Source: Allomuricauda sp. TY007
GTDB taxonomy: Bacteria; Bacteroidota; Bacteroidia; Flavobacteriales; Flavobacteriaceae
Direction of reading: 5' to 3'
NCBI RefSeq assembly: GCF_010468565.1
Contig: NZ_WUEG01000014.1
Coordinates: 62,001 to 126,000 of the forward strand
Length of the DNA: 64,000 nt
This document shows, in pieces, positions 26,850-36,284 of this stretch. Positions within the stretch are counted from its first letter, which is position 1; each line of letters starts with the position of its first letter. The notes under the pieces were generated by a model that was not told the DNA's origin, searched no databases, and saw only the letters and a program-made list of their open reading frames with translations. The translations under genes and the position numbers were made by a program.

Positions 26850-28640
26850 TTAGTTGATTGCATCCCCTCGCAACTTCCTAAAATTCTTCCGGGCCTGTGG
26901 AAAATAATAGCTGTCCTGATAATTATAGATGATCTTCTCGTAATGGCTCTTGGCCTTTTCGGGTTCGTTCAAGATATTTTCGTACAGTTCTCCCAGAGCA
27001 AAGTGGGCATCATCGGCCAAGATTCCATCGGCATAGAATTCCACAATTTTTTGATAATTGAACTCGGCACTTTCATAATTTTTCTGTTCAACTTGGAGTT
27101 CGGCCTGTTTCAGCAAGGCTTCGTCCTCGATTTTTTCGCCTTTATGGTTTTGTAAAATATCTTCAAGTGCATCAATGGCTTCGGTATTTTTATTTTGATA
27201 GGCCAACAGGTCTGCTCTGGCATATTTTTTCAAAGCGGTTTGGGTGGAATCTTCGAGGGAGTTGTCCGAAATCAAAAGGCTCAACTGCATGGCATCGTTG
27301 GCAATAAGTTGGGATGTGGAACTTCTCAGTACTTTAAGTTGAGTGAGTGCCCAATCAAAATCCCCTTTATAAAAACTGGTCTGTGCCACTTTAAAACGTG
27401 CATCTTGTCCTAGCACATCGTTCTTCATGCTTTTTTGCACTTGGGTAAATAAGATTAGGGCCTCATTGAATCTTTGGTCGAACACCAGAATGTCACCAAG
27501 TGCCAATTTTATATAAGCCATGGTCATTCGCCCCATGGGAAGTTCCAAACTTTGTTTGAGCATCGCAATGGCAGGTTCGGGCTGCTCTTTTTTGAATGTC
27601 AAGAAATTAGCATAGGCAATTTGTAGTTGAAGGGTTCTGCTCTGGTTGCCATATTCTTCTATCAGGTCCTCAAATTGTTTTTCAACATCTTTCAATACTT
27701 TTTCCGTGGGATTTTCCAAAGCAATGTCAATTAAGCTAAGCTCTGCATTAAGTTTGGTCCGTGGGTTTTCGGTATTGTCCACAATAAATTCGTAGATGGA
27801 TGTGGCGGTTTCCAAATCCTTATCCTCCAAAGCTATGCTTCCTAGGTTTTCCAGTCTATCTACAGACTGGCCTTCGCTTCGTTTGTAAATGGCTTTTTCT
27901 TGGCCAAAGGCACTGCTATACTGTTTTTGTTGAACAAAAAGCCAACTTAATAGCTCGTTCCAGAGAATATCGGGCGCTTTTTGCGCATTTTGAAGCAGTA
28001 CTTTTCGCAACAACACATTGTTTTCGTCGGATGGGTCTTCGGAGATAAAATCATCAATGTTTCGAAGTACATTGGAGCGCGATGTTCGTCCTTCCCAAAT
28101 AAGGTTGAGGTAGGATTGGTACATTTTTGCAATATCTCCTTGTTCCCCATAGATACGCGCCAATTGAAAATCATAATTGAGGTCCGGCTTTAGCTCCATA
28201 GTTTTTGTGTAGGCCTGGATGGCATAATCCAGCAGTGCATATTTTTGGAACCGATAGCCTACACTGTACCCGTAGTTTGGATTGTCCTCTATTTTATTGA
28301 TAGCCTTATCATAATAGGCATTTGCCTTTTCAGCTTCATTTTTAAGGGTGAAATTGTACCCTAATTCGATATAAAAAGTGGGAAAGGCGTAGCTGTCCTC
28401 TATTTTTTGAAGTAAAAAAGCTTCGGCATCATCATAACGTTCCAATTGTTGGTAGCAGGACACCAATCCTTCGGCATAGTCGGTGCGCCTTGGGTTGGAC
28501 TCTACCAATTTTTCATAGAACACCACGGCTTTCTCAAAGTCTCCATCATTAAAGTATTGTTTGGCCAAGAAATCTTCTTGTGCCATTCCAATACAACTGG
28601 ATAAAATCAATATGAGAAATAAAAGACGTTGCAAAGGCAT
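26850..28640 (-). CDS. exported tetratricopeptide-repeat protein
   Basis: The 596-residue protein begins with a lipoprotein or Sec signal (MPLQRLLFLILILSSCIGMA, with a cysteine in LILSSCIG that could be a lipid anchor) and is then made of about 10 to 12 TPR-like helical repeats, for example FNDGDFEKAVVFYEKLVESN, FTLKNEAEKANAYYDKAINK and DDAHFALGELYENILNEPEK. TPR arrays are protein-binding scaffolds; no enzymatic domain is seen. In flavobacteria this gene lies between serS and DUF4286, as here. The gap downstream holds a degenerate repeat and the gap upstream (28641-28862) a full palindromic repeat. Outer-membrane assembly or T9SS roles are guesses. Confidence 0.88.
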   Translation of the reverse strand: MPLQRLLFLILILSSCIGMAQEDFLAKQYFNDGDFEKAVVFYEKLVESNPRRTDYAEGLVSCYQQLERYDDAEAFLLQKIEDSYAFPTFYIELGYNFTLKNEAEKANAYYDKAINKIEDNPNYGYSVGYRFQKYALLDYAIQAYTKTMELKPDLNYDFQLARIYGEQGDIAKMYQSYLNLIWEGRTSRSNVLRNIDDFISEDPSDENNVLLRKVLLQNAQKAPDILWNELLSWLFVQQKQYSSAFGQEKAIYKRSEGQSVDRLENLGSIALEDKDLETATSIYEFIVDNTENPRTKLNAELSLIDIALENPTEKVLKDVEKQFEDLIEEYGNQSRTLQLQIAYANFLTFKKEQPEPAIAMLKQSLELPMGRMTMAYIKLALGDILVFDQRFNEALILFTQVQKSMKNDVLGQDARFKVAQTSFYKGDFDWALTQLKVLRSSTSQLIANDAMQLSLLISDNSLEDSTQTALKKYARADLLAYQNKNTEAIDALEDILQNHKGEKIEDEALLKQAELQVEQKNYESAEFNYQKIVEFYADGILADDAHFALGELYENILNEPEKAKSHYEKIIYNYQDSYYFPQARKNFRKLRGDAIN

Positions 28641-28670
28641 ATTTATTATCTAGTAATAACTAAGAGTATC

Positions 28671-28754
28671 TTGTCATTTCGAACATAGTGAGAAATCTCA
28701 TTCCAAATTAAAAATTATGAGATTCCTTGTCGCTTTGCTCTGTCGGAATGACAA
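28671..28754. repeat. intergenic palindromic repeat, family A, intact
   Basis: TTGTCATTTCGAACA...GTGAGAAATCTCATT faces AATTATGAGATTCCTTGTCG...CTGTCGGAATGACAA; the ends pair over at least 11 of 12 positions. This is the cleanest family A copy in the window and lies between serS and the TPR gene. Confidence 0.8.
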
Positions 28755-28862
28755 TTGTACTCAAAAAAGAATAGATTGTAAATCCAAAGTAGCTTTATTT
28801 CAAATATAACGCAGAAATGTGGGGGATTCTGTTAAGCGAATCCAAATAAATGGTTGAAATGT

Positions 28863-30134
28863 TTAAGCGATGGTGTCAAAACCGCAATACGGCACCAATA
28901 CTTTGGGTATTTTTATGCCTTCCTCGGTCTGATAGTTTTCCAAGATTCCCGCCAAAACCCTTGGCAAGGCCAAAGCGCTCCCATTCAAGGTGTGGGCCAA
29001 TTGGCTTTTTCCATTTTCATCCTTGTAACGAAGTTTTAGACGATTGGCTTGGAAGGTTTCAAAATTGGATACAGAACTGATTTCCAACCAACGATCTTGG
29101 GCTGTTGAGAACACTTCAAAATCAAAAGTCAATGCAGAAGTGAAGCCTAAATCGCCACCGCAAAGACGCAAAATACGGTATGGCAATTTGAGTTCTCGTA
29201 GTATGTTTTTAACATGCTCGACCATTTCGTCCAAGGCTTGGTATGAATTGTTGGGGTGCTCCAAACGTACAATCTCCACTTTGTCGAACTGGTGCAAACG
29301 GTTCAACCCGCGAACGTGTGCCCCATAACTTCCAGCTTCGCGACGGAAACAGGGGGTATAGCCTGTGTATTTGATGGGAAAATCACTCTCTGCCAACAAA
29401 TCCCCACGGTGCAAGTTGGTCACTGGTACTTCGGCAGTTGGGATAAGGTACAGATCATCTGCCTGTACGTGGTACATTTGGCCTTCTTTGTCGGGCAACT
29501 GGCCTGTGCCGTAGCCTGAATCCTCGTTGACCATAAGCGGCACTTGCATTTCGGTGTAGCCCGCTTCGGTGTTTTTGTCCAAGAAATAGGCGATCAATGC
29601 GCGTTGCAAGCGAGCACCTTTTCCTTTGTATACAGGAAAACCTGCGCCTGTGATTTTTACCCCAAGCTCAAAGTCGATGATGTCGTATTTTTTTGCCAAT
29701 TCCCAATGCGGAAGTGCTTTTTTGGACAAGGTTGGGATATCACCTTCCTTGAAAATTTCTTCGTTGTCCTCCTCAGAATTACCAGCGGGAACAGACTCGT
29801 GGGGAACGTTTGGAATCAAATACAATTGTTGCTGCAATTCATCGGCAGTAGTGTTTAGGTCGTCCCCTAATGTTTTTGATTTTTCTTTGAGTCCAGCGGT
29901 TTTTTCTTTAAGGACATTGGCTTCTTGTGCTTTTCCTGTTTTGAAAAGCACACCGATTTCCTTGGAAAGTTTGTTGGATTCGGCCAAGGTAGCGTCCAGT
30001 TCGGTTTGGATGGAACGTCTTTTTTCGTCGAGTTCCAAAATGGATGATATCATAGGTGCTGCATCGATGTTTCGCTTTTTTAAAGCGATGATGATACTTT
30101 CCTTGTTTTCCCTGATGTTCTGTATTTGAAGCAT
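28863..30134 (-). CDS. serS: seryl-tRNA synthetase
   Basis: This class II synthetase charges tRNA-Ser. The 423-residue protein has the N-terminal coiled-coil arm (about residues 25-105), then motif 2 CFRREAGSYGAHVRGLNRLH (about residues 260-280) with the catalytic arginine, and motif 3 GSALALPRVLAGILENYQTE near the C-terminus. Length and ends are normal. It has its own consensus promoter (30152-30182). The HTTM gene lies upstream on the same strand, 50 bp away. Confidence 0.97.
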   Translation of the reverse strand: MLQIQNIRENKESIIIALKKRNIDAAPMISSILELDEKRRSIQTELDATLAESNKLSKEIGVLFKTGKAQEANVLKEKTAGLKEKSKTLGDDLNTTADELQQQLYLIPNVPHESVPAGNSEEDNEEIFKEGDIPTLSKKALPHWELAKKYDIIDFELGVKITGAGFPVYKGKGARLQRALIAYFLDKNTEAGYTEMQVPLMVNEDSGYGTGQLPDKEGQMYHVQADDLYLIPTAEVPVTNLHRGDLLAESDFPIKYTGYTPCFRREAGSYGAHVRGLNRLHQFDKVEIVRLEHPNNSYQALDEMVEHVKNILRELKLPYRILRLCGGDLGFTSALTFDFEVFSTAQDRWLEISSVSNFETFQANRLKLRYKDENGKSQLAHTLNGSALALPRVLAGILENYQTEEGIKIPKVLVPYCGFDTIA

Positions 30135-30151
30135 GGCCTTGTTTTGAGGCG

Positions 30152-30182
30152 CAAATTTAATCCAATCTTAAGAAGTGCCCAA
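30152..30182 (-). promoter_or_regulatory. promoter for serS
   Basis: On the minus strand, TTG (30180-30182), a 20-base spacer and TAAATTTG (30152-30159) match the Bacteroidota consensus. The predicted start of transcription is near 30145, giving a short leader before the ATG at 30134. Confidence 0.6.
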
Positions 30183-30184
30183 CT

Positions 30185-31501
30185 TTATTCCTTGGGAGTG
30201 GGCAGAATCCAATCGTTGTGGGCAAAATGTTTCCACGGAACGTTGGCCAAATCCACTTTGGGGTCGATAAACTGTTGATAAGGTCTTTGATTTACCTTGA
30301 CCTTGTTTTCTACAAAAACTTGAATGTTTTGGCCTTTTTTGGCGTGTTCTTTTTTAAGGTGTTGTGCAAACTGCCAAATAAAATCGGGATAGCAAGCAAC
30401 CCGTTGTTGTTGTTTTGTGGTGAGATAATCGTTAAGGTTGATTTTGATCGTGTCTTTCGTTTCTGTGTTCACTATTTTGTACGAGATGCTTCCGCCACGG
30501 CTACGCAGCATCATTCTCCAGCTTAACCGGTGGCCCTCTTCGGTCCAAAGTACATCACCCATAAAAAAATGGTGGCGCAGGGGCAAAACCAATTGAACCA
30601 CAAAGTAGATGCCCAAAACCGTCAAAACCACATTTTTGGTCTTGGGGATAATGATTTTGGTCTCTGGTAGTATCTTTTTGGTTCTAAGAAAAATGTTTCT
30701 GATGGTCTGTGGTTCAAAAAAGAAGACCGTAAACGCAAGTGATAGGTAGGGAAAAATACCTATCTGAAATACAATGCTGTTGAACAAATGGAAGAAAATG
30801 GACAGTACAAAGGCAATTTTTCTGGTGGGTTTCCAAAGTAGGGCGGGTACAATCAGCAGATCAAAACAAATACCGAAGACTGCTACTATTTTGTGTACCC
30901 ATTTTTGTTGGAGGAAATCGCCGATTACATAGTAGTCCTTTTTGGAGCCCATCAACACTTCGATCATGCTAAAATCCAACCAATCCGCATACAGTTTGGC
31001 CACCGATGCGTAGGTGTACACGATGAAGAGTTGCAGTATGATGGTCCATCGAACCCAGTTGTACATGGTCTGGGAACGGAGTTTTGGATGTAATTTGGCA
31101 TCTAAAGATGCATCTCGGTTGGCGGGCAGAAATGCCATAATGTAGGCGAGCAACATCAGCAAATAATAGTGGTTGTTGTAGGATGTTTTCTGCATCAGAT
31201 ACACCCCTGACCACAATATGGCAAATACCAATGCGCTAAAACGGTATTTGTATCCCAAGGCAATCAAAAGGCCTAAGGTGCCCATTACGGCAAAATAAAT
31301 GTACATGCCGTTGCCCGGCAAGGGCTGCAACCATTCAAAACCGATAAAAGAAAAGGTAAATTTTGGTTCCACCAAAGTTCTGCGCACCCAGCCTGTGGCT
31401 ATGGCACCATAACATTCCGCGCTGACCAACAATCCATAAAATACCCTGAAAACTACAAGTTGTGCGTTGTCAATCTTCCTAAATAGAAATTGGTTCAACA
31501 T
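30185..31501 (-). CDS. HTTM-domain membrane protein (vitamin K-dependent carboxylase-like)
   Basis: The 438-residue protein has many hydrophobic helices and the HTTM pattern: QLVVFRVFYGLLVSAECYGA, GYKYRFSALVFAILWSGVYL, NNHYYLLMLLAYIMAFLPAN, VYTYASVAKLYADWLDF (KLxADWL, the family hallmark) and FHLFNSIVFQIGIFPYLSL. The soluble C-terminal part (about 320-438, GHRLSWRMMLRSRGG) is also shared by bacterial relatives of gamma-glutamyl carboxylase. Bacterial members have no proven reaction, though they resemble vitamin K-dependent carboxylases. It is adjacent to ribF with zero bases between the stop and start codons, so the two are cotranscribed, and lies 50 bp before serS. Confidence 0.85.
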   Translation of the reverse strand: MLNQFLFRKIDNAQLVVFRVFYGLLVSAECYGAIATGWVRRTLVEPKFTFSFIGFEWLQPLPGNGMYIYFAVMGTLGLLIALGYKYRFSALVFAILWSGVYLMQKTSYNNHYYLLMLLAYIMAFLPANRDASLDAKLHPKLRSQTMYNWVRWTIILQLFIVYTYASVAKLYADWLDFSMIEVLMGSKKDYYVIGDFLQQKWVHKIVAVFGICFDLLIVPALLWKPTRKIAFVLSIFFHLFNSIVFQIGIFPYLSLAFTVFFFEPQTIRNIFLRTKKILPETKIIIPKTKNVVLTVLGIYFVVQLVLPLRHHFFMGDVLWTEEGHRLSWRMMLRSRGGSISYKIVNTETKDTIKINLNDYLTTKQQQRVACYPDFIWQFAQHLKKEHAKKGQNIQVFVENKVKVNQRPYQQFIDPKVDLANVPWKHFAHNDWILPTPKE

Positions 31502-32431
31502 TTACTTGGAGATTAGGCCCAGCGAGTGATTCTTGTCCTTCTTTAATTGTTCCTTGAGCTCTTCAACGGAGTTGAACTTATGCTCGTCTCTAATGCGGTG
31601 TAATAGATCTACCTGGATTTTTTTGTCGTATAGATTTCCATCAAAGTCAAAAAAATGGACTTCTATGCTTTTTTTAGAACCATCCACGGTTGGGTTGAAG
31701 CCGATGTTCATCATCCCGAAATACTCTTTTCCATCGATGTTGCTTTTTACCACGTAGACACCATTTTTAGGGATGAGTTTATATGCTTCGACTATATGGA
31801 GATTGGCTGTTGGAAAACCAAAATCTTTGCCCAAACCTTTGCCTTTTTTTACCGTTCCCGTGAGCATGTAGGCATAGCTAAGGTAGTTGTTGGCGGTTTC
31901 CACATCGCCTTCCAAAAGCGCTTTTCTGATTTTGGTTGAGCTTACGGAAACATCGTCAATTTCTTGGGCTGGAATCTCCTCCACTTCAAAATCCAAAGTA
32001 TTTCCAAAGGAAATAAGGTCTTGTATATTGGCATTTCGGTTACGCCCAAATCTGTGGTCGTACCCAATGATGATTCTTTTTGATTTAATATTGTTTACGA
32101 GGATATCCCGAACAAAATCTATAGCTGAGAGCCTTGAAAATTGTTTGGTAAAGGGGTGAATGATCAAATAATCCAGTCCCAAAGTCTCTAAAATCTGTTT
32201 TTTCTCTTCGAGGGTATTCAACAGTTTTATGTCCACATCTTTTTGCAGAACCATGCGTGGATGAGGGAAAAAAGTGAGCACTGTGGATTTTAACCCCGTG
32301 TTTTTGGCATTGTTTGTGAGACGTTCCAATATCTTGCGGTGCCCAAGATGTACACCATCAAAAGTGCCGATAGTTACCACTGTATGGTGTGGAATGTGCT
32401 TAAAATCAGAAATGTTATGGATTGTTTCCAA
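31502..32431 (-). CDS. ribF: bifunctional riboflavin kinase/FMN adenylyltransferase
   Basis: RibF makes FMN from riboflavin and FAD from FMN. The 309-residue protein has the FAD synthetase part VVTIGTFDGVHLGHRKIL (residues 16-33, the GxFDGxHxGH nucleotidyltransferase signature), IIIGYDHRFGRNRNANIQDL and VSSTKIRKAL, then the riboflavin kinase domain with LTGTVKKGKGLGKDFGFPTA (about 190-210) and FGMMNIGFNPTVDGSKKSIE, and VHFFDFDGNLY. Length is standard. It is the first gene of a minus-strand unit with the HTTM gene and is divergent from the reprolysin gene, with 58 bp between starts. Confidence 0.97.
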   Translation of the reverse strand: METIHNISDFKHIPHHTVVTIGTFDGVHLGHRKILERLTNNAKNTGLKSTVLTFFPHPRMVLQKDVDIKLLNTLEEKKQILETLGLDYLIIHPFTKQFSRLSAIDFVRDILVNNIKSKRIIIGYDHRFGRNRNANIQDLISFGNTLDFEVEEIPAQEIDDVSVSSTKIRKALLEGDVETANNYLSYAYMLTGTVKKGKGLGKDFGFPTANLHIVEAYKLIPKNGVYVVKSNIDGKEYFGMMNIGFNPTVDGSKKSIEVHFFDFDGNLYDKKIQVDLLHRIRDEHKFNSVEELKEQLKKDKNHSLGLISK

Positions 32432-32456
32432 CGCAATAAAGAAATAAAAAAAGGCT

Positions 32457-32464
32457 TACATTTG
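32457..32464 (+). promoter_or_regulatory. candidate -7 promoter element for the metalloprotease
   Basis: TACATTTG matches TAnnTTTG, 25 bases before the ATG at 32490. No -33 TTG at the usual spacing. Confidence 0.4.
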
Positions 32465-32489
32465 AAATTATACTATGCCCTAACCGTGT

Positions 32490-35400
32490 ATGAAAGCTAA
32501 ATTACATTTTGTTTTTTCAATAGCCATATTTTTTAGCTGCTTTTGCATTTACGGGCAGCAAGGTTATTGGAAAAGCATTCCCAAACAGTCCAACCTGCGA
32601 AGTGCTTCCCTGACAGATATTTCAGGTGCCAAGAAGGTTTTGTCCTTGGATAGAGAAAGATTTTTCAAGGAAATGAAACCTTTTTCATTAGCAAAAACGA
32701 ATCGAAAAATTGTTTATCTGCCCAACAACGATGGGGATATTGTTCCTTTTGCATTGAAAGAAACTTCGGTACTGCATCCTGATCTTGCCAAGAAATACCC
32801 GAATATCAAATCGTACACGGGGGTGAGCTCCGATGGTAGATACAAAGTGAAGCTAAGTAGTTCGCACAAAGGTATTCAAACTATGTTGGTGGATTTGCAG
32901 AACAACAAAACAGCTTTTATGGAGCCAGTTTCCAATAAACCTGATGCCTATGTTTTGTATGATAAAGAGGATGGTCTTTCCTCAAAAATGAATTTTATCT
33001 GCGAGACCAGCAAGGATTTGTTCGGTGTGGGAAGTAAGTCATCGGGCACTACGGCAAAGACCATTGTTCCTTTGGTGGATGATCAAGTGTTACGTAAATA
33101 CAGAATTGCAGTCTCTGCATCGGGAGAATATACCCAAGAAATGGGTGGAACTGTGGAAGATGCCTTAGCGGGAATAAACGCGACATTAACACGGGTCAAC
33201 GAAGTGTTTGAAACGGATTTGGGCGTTACTTTGGAGCTTGTTCCAAACAACGACGAAATCATTTTTACCAATGCGAATGCAGATCCTTATGATAATAGTT
33301 TAAATTCGGAGGTACAGTCCACTATAACTTCCATTATCGGAGAGGAAAATTACGATATAGGTCATCTTTTTCATAAAGTGAACGAAGGCTTGGATAATGG
33401 AAATGCAGGGTTTATTGCTTCAGTTTGTGTGGATAATAGAAAAGGAAGTGCTTTTTCATCAGCATTTAATCCGCAAGGAGATGCGTACGACCTTGACTTT
33501 GTGGCCCATGAGCTCGGTCATCAATTTGGGGCCAACCATACATGGTCGTTCGAACCCGAAGGAACAGGGGTGCAAGCAGAACCTGCAAGTGGTTCCACAA
33601 TAATGGGGTATGCGGGAATTGTTGAAGGCAATAATGTAACATCTCAAGGAGACGATTATTTTCATTACAATAGCATTCTTCAGATAGCTACGTACCTCGC
33701 GACAACCTCATGTGCCCAAACCGAAGCACTGGTAAATTCGCCACCAGTGCTTACTCCGGTCAATGATTTTACGATTCCAAAGGGGACGGCTTTTGTTCTG
33801 GAAGGCATTGCCACCGACCCCGATGTTGGGGATGTGCTTACCTATACTTGGGAACAAATTGATGATGGTGTGGTGACAACTTCATCTTTTGGATCCACCA
33901 ATCCCGGTGGCGCCAATTTTAGATCATTACCCCCCACCACGGAGCCCATACGATATTTTCCAAGGCTATCGGAAGTGGCCCAAGGAAATTTAACGCAAAC
34001 CAACCCCGCTACCGGAAGTGCATGGGAAACCGTTTCCGATATAGAACGAAACCTTAGGTTTGCCTTTACTGTTCGGGACAATGCAGCGGGAGGGGGACAG
34101 GTGGTTTCCGATGTATTGGATGTTAGGGTCATTAAGGCTGCTGGTCCTTTTTTGGTTACTTCCCAAGCAGTCAGTGAGGTTTATCAGGCAGGCTCGACCC
34201 AAGAAATTACTTGGGACGTGGCCAATACAGACGTTGCCCCCATTAATGCCCTAAACGTGGATATATTCCTCTCTTTGGATGGAGGACTTACCTTTCCGAT
34301 AACACTTTTGGAGAACACCCTTAACGATGGTTCCGAAGAAGTGCTTTTGCCAGGAGATGTTACGGAAACTGCTCGAATTATGGTGAAGGCAAGCGACAAT
34401 GTGTTTTTTGCCGTAAACGCCACTGACTTTACCATTGAACAATCCGAAGTGGTCCTAAATTTTGAAACGTTGGAATATGAGGTTTGTCAACCAGATGATA
34501 TAGTGATTCCCTTTGTGTACGAAACTTACGCAGGATTTAACGAAAACACTACATTTTCTGCAGATGTACCGGCAGGTTTATCTGCTAATTTTTCACCGAC
34601 GGAGGCCAGTGCAGATCAAACCGCTGTAGATTTGACCTTGTCCAATACCAATAGTGTTGCCCCAGGGGTATATGATATTATTGTCAATGCCACTTCCGTA
34701 TCGGTGACCAAAAGTGTGGTTGTTTCCCTATTGGTACAAGATGGTACTTTTTCCAATGTAGCACTGTTGTCTCCTGCTAATGGTGAAGGCGGAGTTTCTT
34801 TGGATACAGAACTCAATTGGGAAGAGAATCCATTGTATTCAAGTTATGATGTGGAAGTGGCAACAGATGCTGGATTTGTTGATGTTGTAGAGTCGGCCAA
34901 CATACCCTTTACCAATTACAGAACCACCAATTTGGAGCCGGAAACCGAGTATTTTTGGAGAGTTAGGCCAAACAACGGGTGTGGAACAGGAACTTTTGGA
35001 ACCACATTCAGTTTCGTTACTACGCAAGTGGACTGTAAAAATAGGGAACCTAACGATTTGCCGCTTGCCATTTCAGCTTCAGGAACGCCTACCGTTACCA
35101 CATCGGTTCTATTTGTAGAAGATTTGCCCATTTCAGATGTGAATGTAAACCTGGAGTTGGACCATACCTATGTGGAGGATTTGATTATTACCCTTACATC
35201 TCCGGAAGGAACCGTGGTAACGTTAATTTCGAATACTTGTGGAGAGGCCAATAACATCAATGCGGTTTTTGATGATGATGGGAGCCCTATAACATGTGGG
35301 GATAGTCCCGCCATTTCTGGAACGGTAACACCTTTAGGGTCATTGGCATCATTAAAAGGAGAATCCATATTGGGTGAGTGGGTATTGGAAATACAGGATA

Positions 35401-36284
35401 CTGCTGCAAGTGACGGGGGAAGCTTGATAGGTTTCTCTTTGGATGTCTGTATAGAAGGAAACTACCGTCCAGATGAAGACGAAGATGGAGTTTTTGATGA
35501 TGGGGACGACCTTTGCTTGGGAACGCCCAAAGGTGTGGAAGTGGATACCAACGGCTGTGCCATTTATAGGTTTGCTTCGGACAATTTTGAAATTGAAATT
35601 GAAAGTGAAACTTGTAGAAGCAGCAATAATGGGTCGATAACGATCACTCCTTTTGATACCTCCATCACCTATACAGCAGTTTTAAATGGAGGAAGTGGTA
35701 CGGAATCATTCGATTTTACTAATTCCCAAACCTTTGCCAATTTAACGGCAGGGGAATATTCCCTTTGTATTACAGGAACCAATGGAACGATTACCTATCA
35801 AGAAGTCTGTTTTAATGTGGTAATTTCCCAGCCCGATGTACTGGATATAGATGCGGTTATAGATTCAGGTATTGTAAGCGTGGAATTGAATGGGGCTTCA
35901 TTTTATAATGTCGAATTCAATGGATTGGTGACACAGACCGAAGCATCCAAGGTTCAACTTGCTTTAAAGGAAGGTGTCAATACATTAAAGGTGTATTCAA
36001 ACTTGCCATGTCAGGGAGTGATTGAAAAGACGCTGTTCTACTCTTCAAGACCAATTATTTCCCCGAACCCGGTAGATGCCGTTACAGAGGTTTATTTGGC
36101 GGGCTATGAAGGAGATGTTGGTATACAACTATTTACTGCCAATGGTAGATTGGTTCGAACCGATAACAGAAAGGTTTATGGCAATGATTTACAGTTGGAT
36201 TTGTCGAACCTCCCCAAAGGAATTTATTATTTAGGTGTAGAAAAGGCGGGGGTAAAAGAAATGTTTAAACTTATAAAAAGATGA
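32490..36284 (+). CDS. secreted reprolysin-like metalloprotease with P-domain and T9SS sorting domain
   Basis: The 1264-residue product starts with a Sec signal (FVFSIAIFFSCFCIYGQQG) and a propeptide-like part, then a zinc metalloprotease of the reprolysin-type: VAHELGHQFGANHTW at about residues 338-352 (HExxHxxGxxH metal site) and GSTIMGYAGI with the Met-turn. Further on come cadherin/Ig-like segments, a fibronectin-III-like part (about 752-845), a proprotein-convertase P-like domain (about 857-990, VLFVEDLPISDVNVNLELDH) and, at the end, a type A T9SS sorting domain (LFTANGRLVRTDNRKVYGND and LSNLPKGIYYLGVEK). It is thus exported and released or anchored by T9SS. Its TGA overlaps the ATG of the next gene. 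Confidence 0.93.
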   Translation: MKAKLHFVFSIAIFFSCFCIYGQQGYWKSIPKQSNLRSASLTDISGAKKVLSLDRERFFKEMKPFSLAKTNRKIVYLPNNDGDIVPFALKETSVLHPDLAKKYPNIKSYTGVSSDGRYKVKLSSSHKGIQTMLVDLQNNKTAFMEPVSNKPDAYVLYDKEDGLSSKMNFICETSKDLFGVGSKSSGTTAKTIVPLVDDQVLRKYRIAVSASGEYTQEMGGTVEDALAGINATLTRVNEVFETDLGVTLELVPNNDEIIFTNANADPYDNSLNSEVQSTITSIIGEENYDIGHLFHKVNEGLDNGNAGFIASVCVDNRKGSAFSSAFNPQGDAYDLDFVAHELGHQFGANHTWSFEPEGTGVQAEPASGSTIMGYAGIVEGNNVTSQGDDYFHYNSILQIATYLATTSCAQTEALVNSPPVLTPVNDFTIPKGTAFVLEGIATDPDVGDVLTYTWEQIDDGVVTTSSFGSTNPGGANFRSLPPTTEPIRYFPRLSEVAQGNLTQTNPATGSAWETVSDIERNLRFAFTVRDNAAGGGQVVSDVLDVRVIKAAGPFLVTSQAVSEVYQAGSTQEITWDVANTDVAPINALNVDIFLSLDGGLTFPITLLENTLNDGSEEVLLPGDVTETARIMVKASDNVFFAVNATDFTIEQSEVVLNFETLEYEVCQPDDIVIPFVYETYAGFNENTTFSADVPAGLSANFSPTEASADQTAVDLTLSNTNSVAPGVYDIIVNATSVSVTKSVVVSLLVQDGTFSNVALLSPANGEGGVSLDTELNWEENPLYSSYDVEVATDAGFVDVVESANIPFTNYRTTNLEPETEYFWRVRPNNGCGTGTFGTTFSFVTTQVDCKNREPNDLPLAISASGTPTVTTSVLFVEDLPISDVNVNLELDHTYVEDLIITLTSPEGTVVTLISNTCGEANNINAVFDDDGSPITCGDSPAISGTVTPLGSLASLKGESILGEWVLEIQDTAASDGGSLIGFSLDVCIEGNYRPDEDEDGVFDDGDDLCLGTPKGVEVDTNGCAIYRFASDNFEIEIESETCRSSNNGSITITPFDTSITYTAVLNGGSGTESFDFTNSQTFANLTAGEYSLCITGTNGTITYQEVCFNVVISQPDVLDIDAVIDSGIVSVELNGASFYNVEFNGLVTQTEASKVQLALKEGVNTLKVYSNLPCQGVIEKTLFYSSRPIISPNPVDAVTEVYLAGYEGDVGIQLFTANGRLVRTDNRKVYGNDLQLDLSNLPKGIYYLGVEKAGVKEMFKLIKR

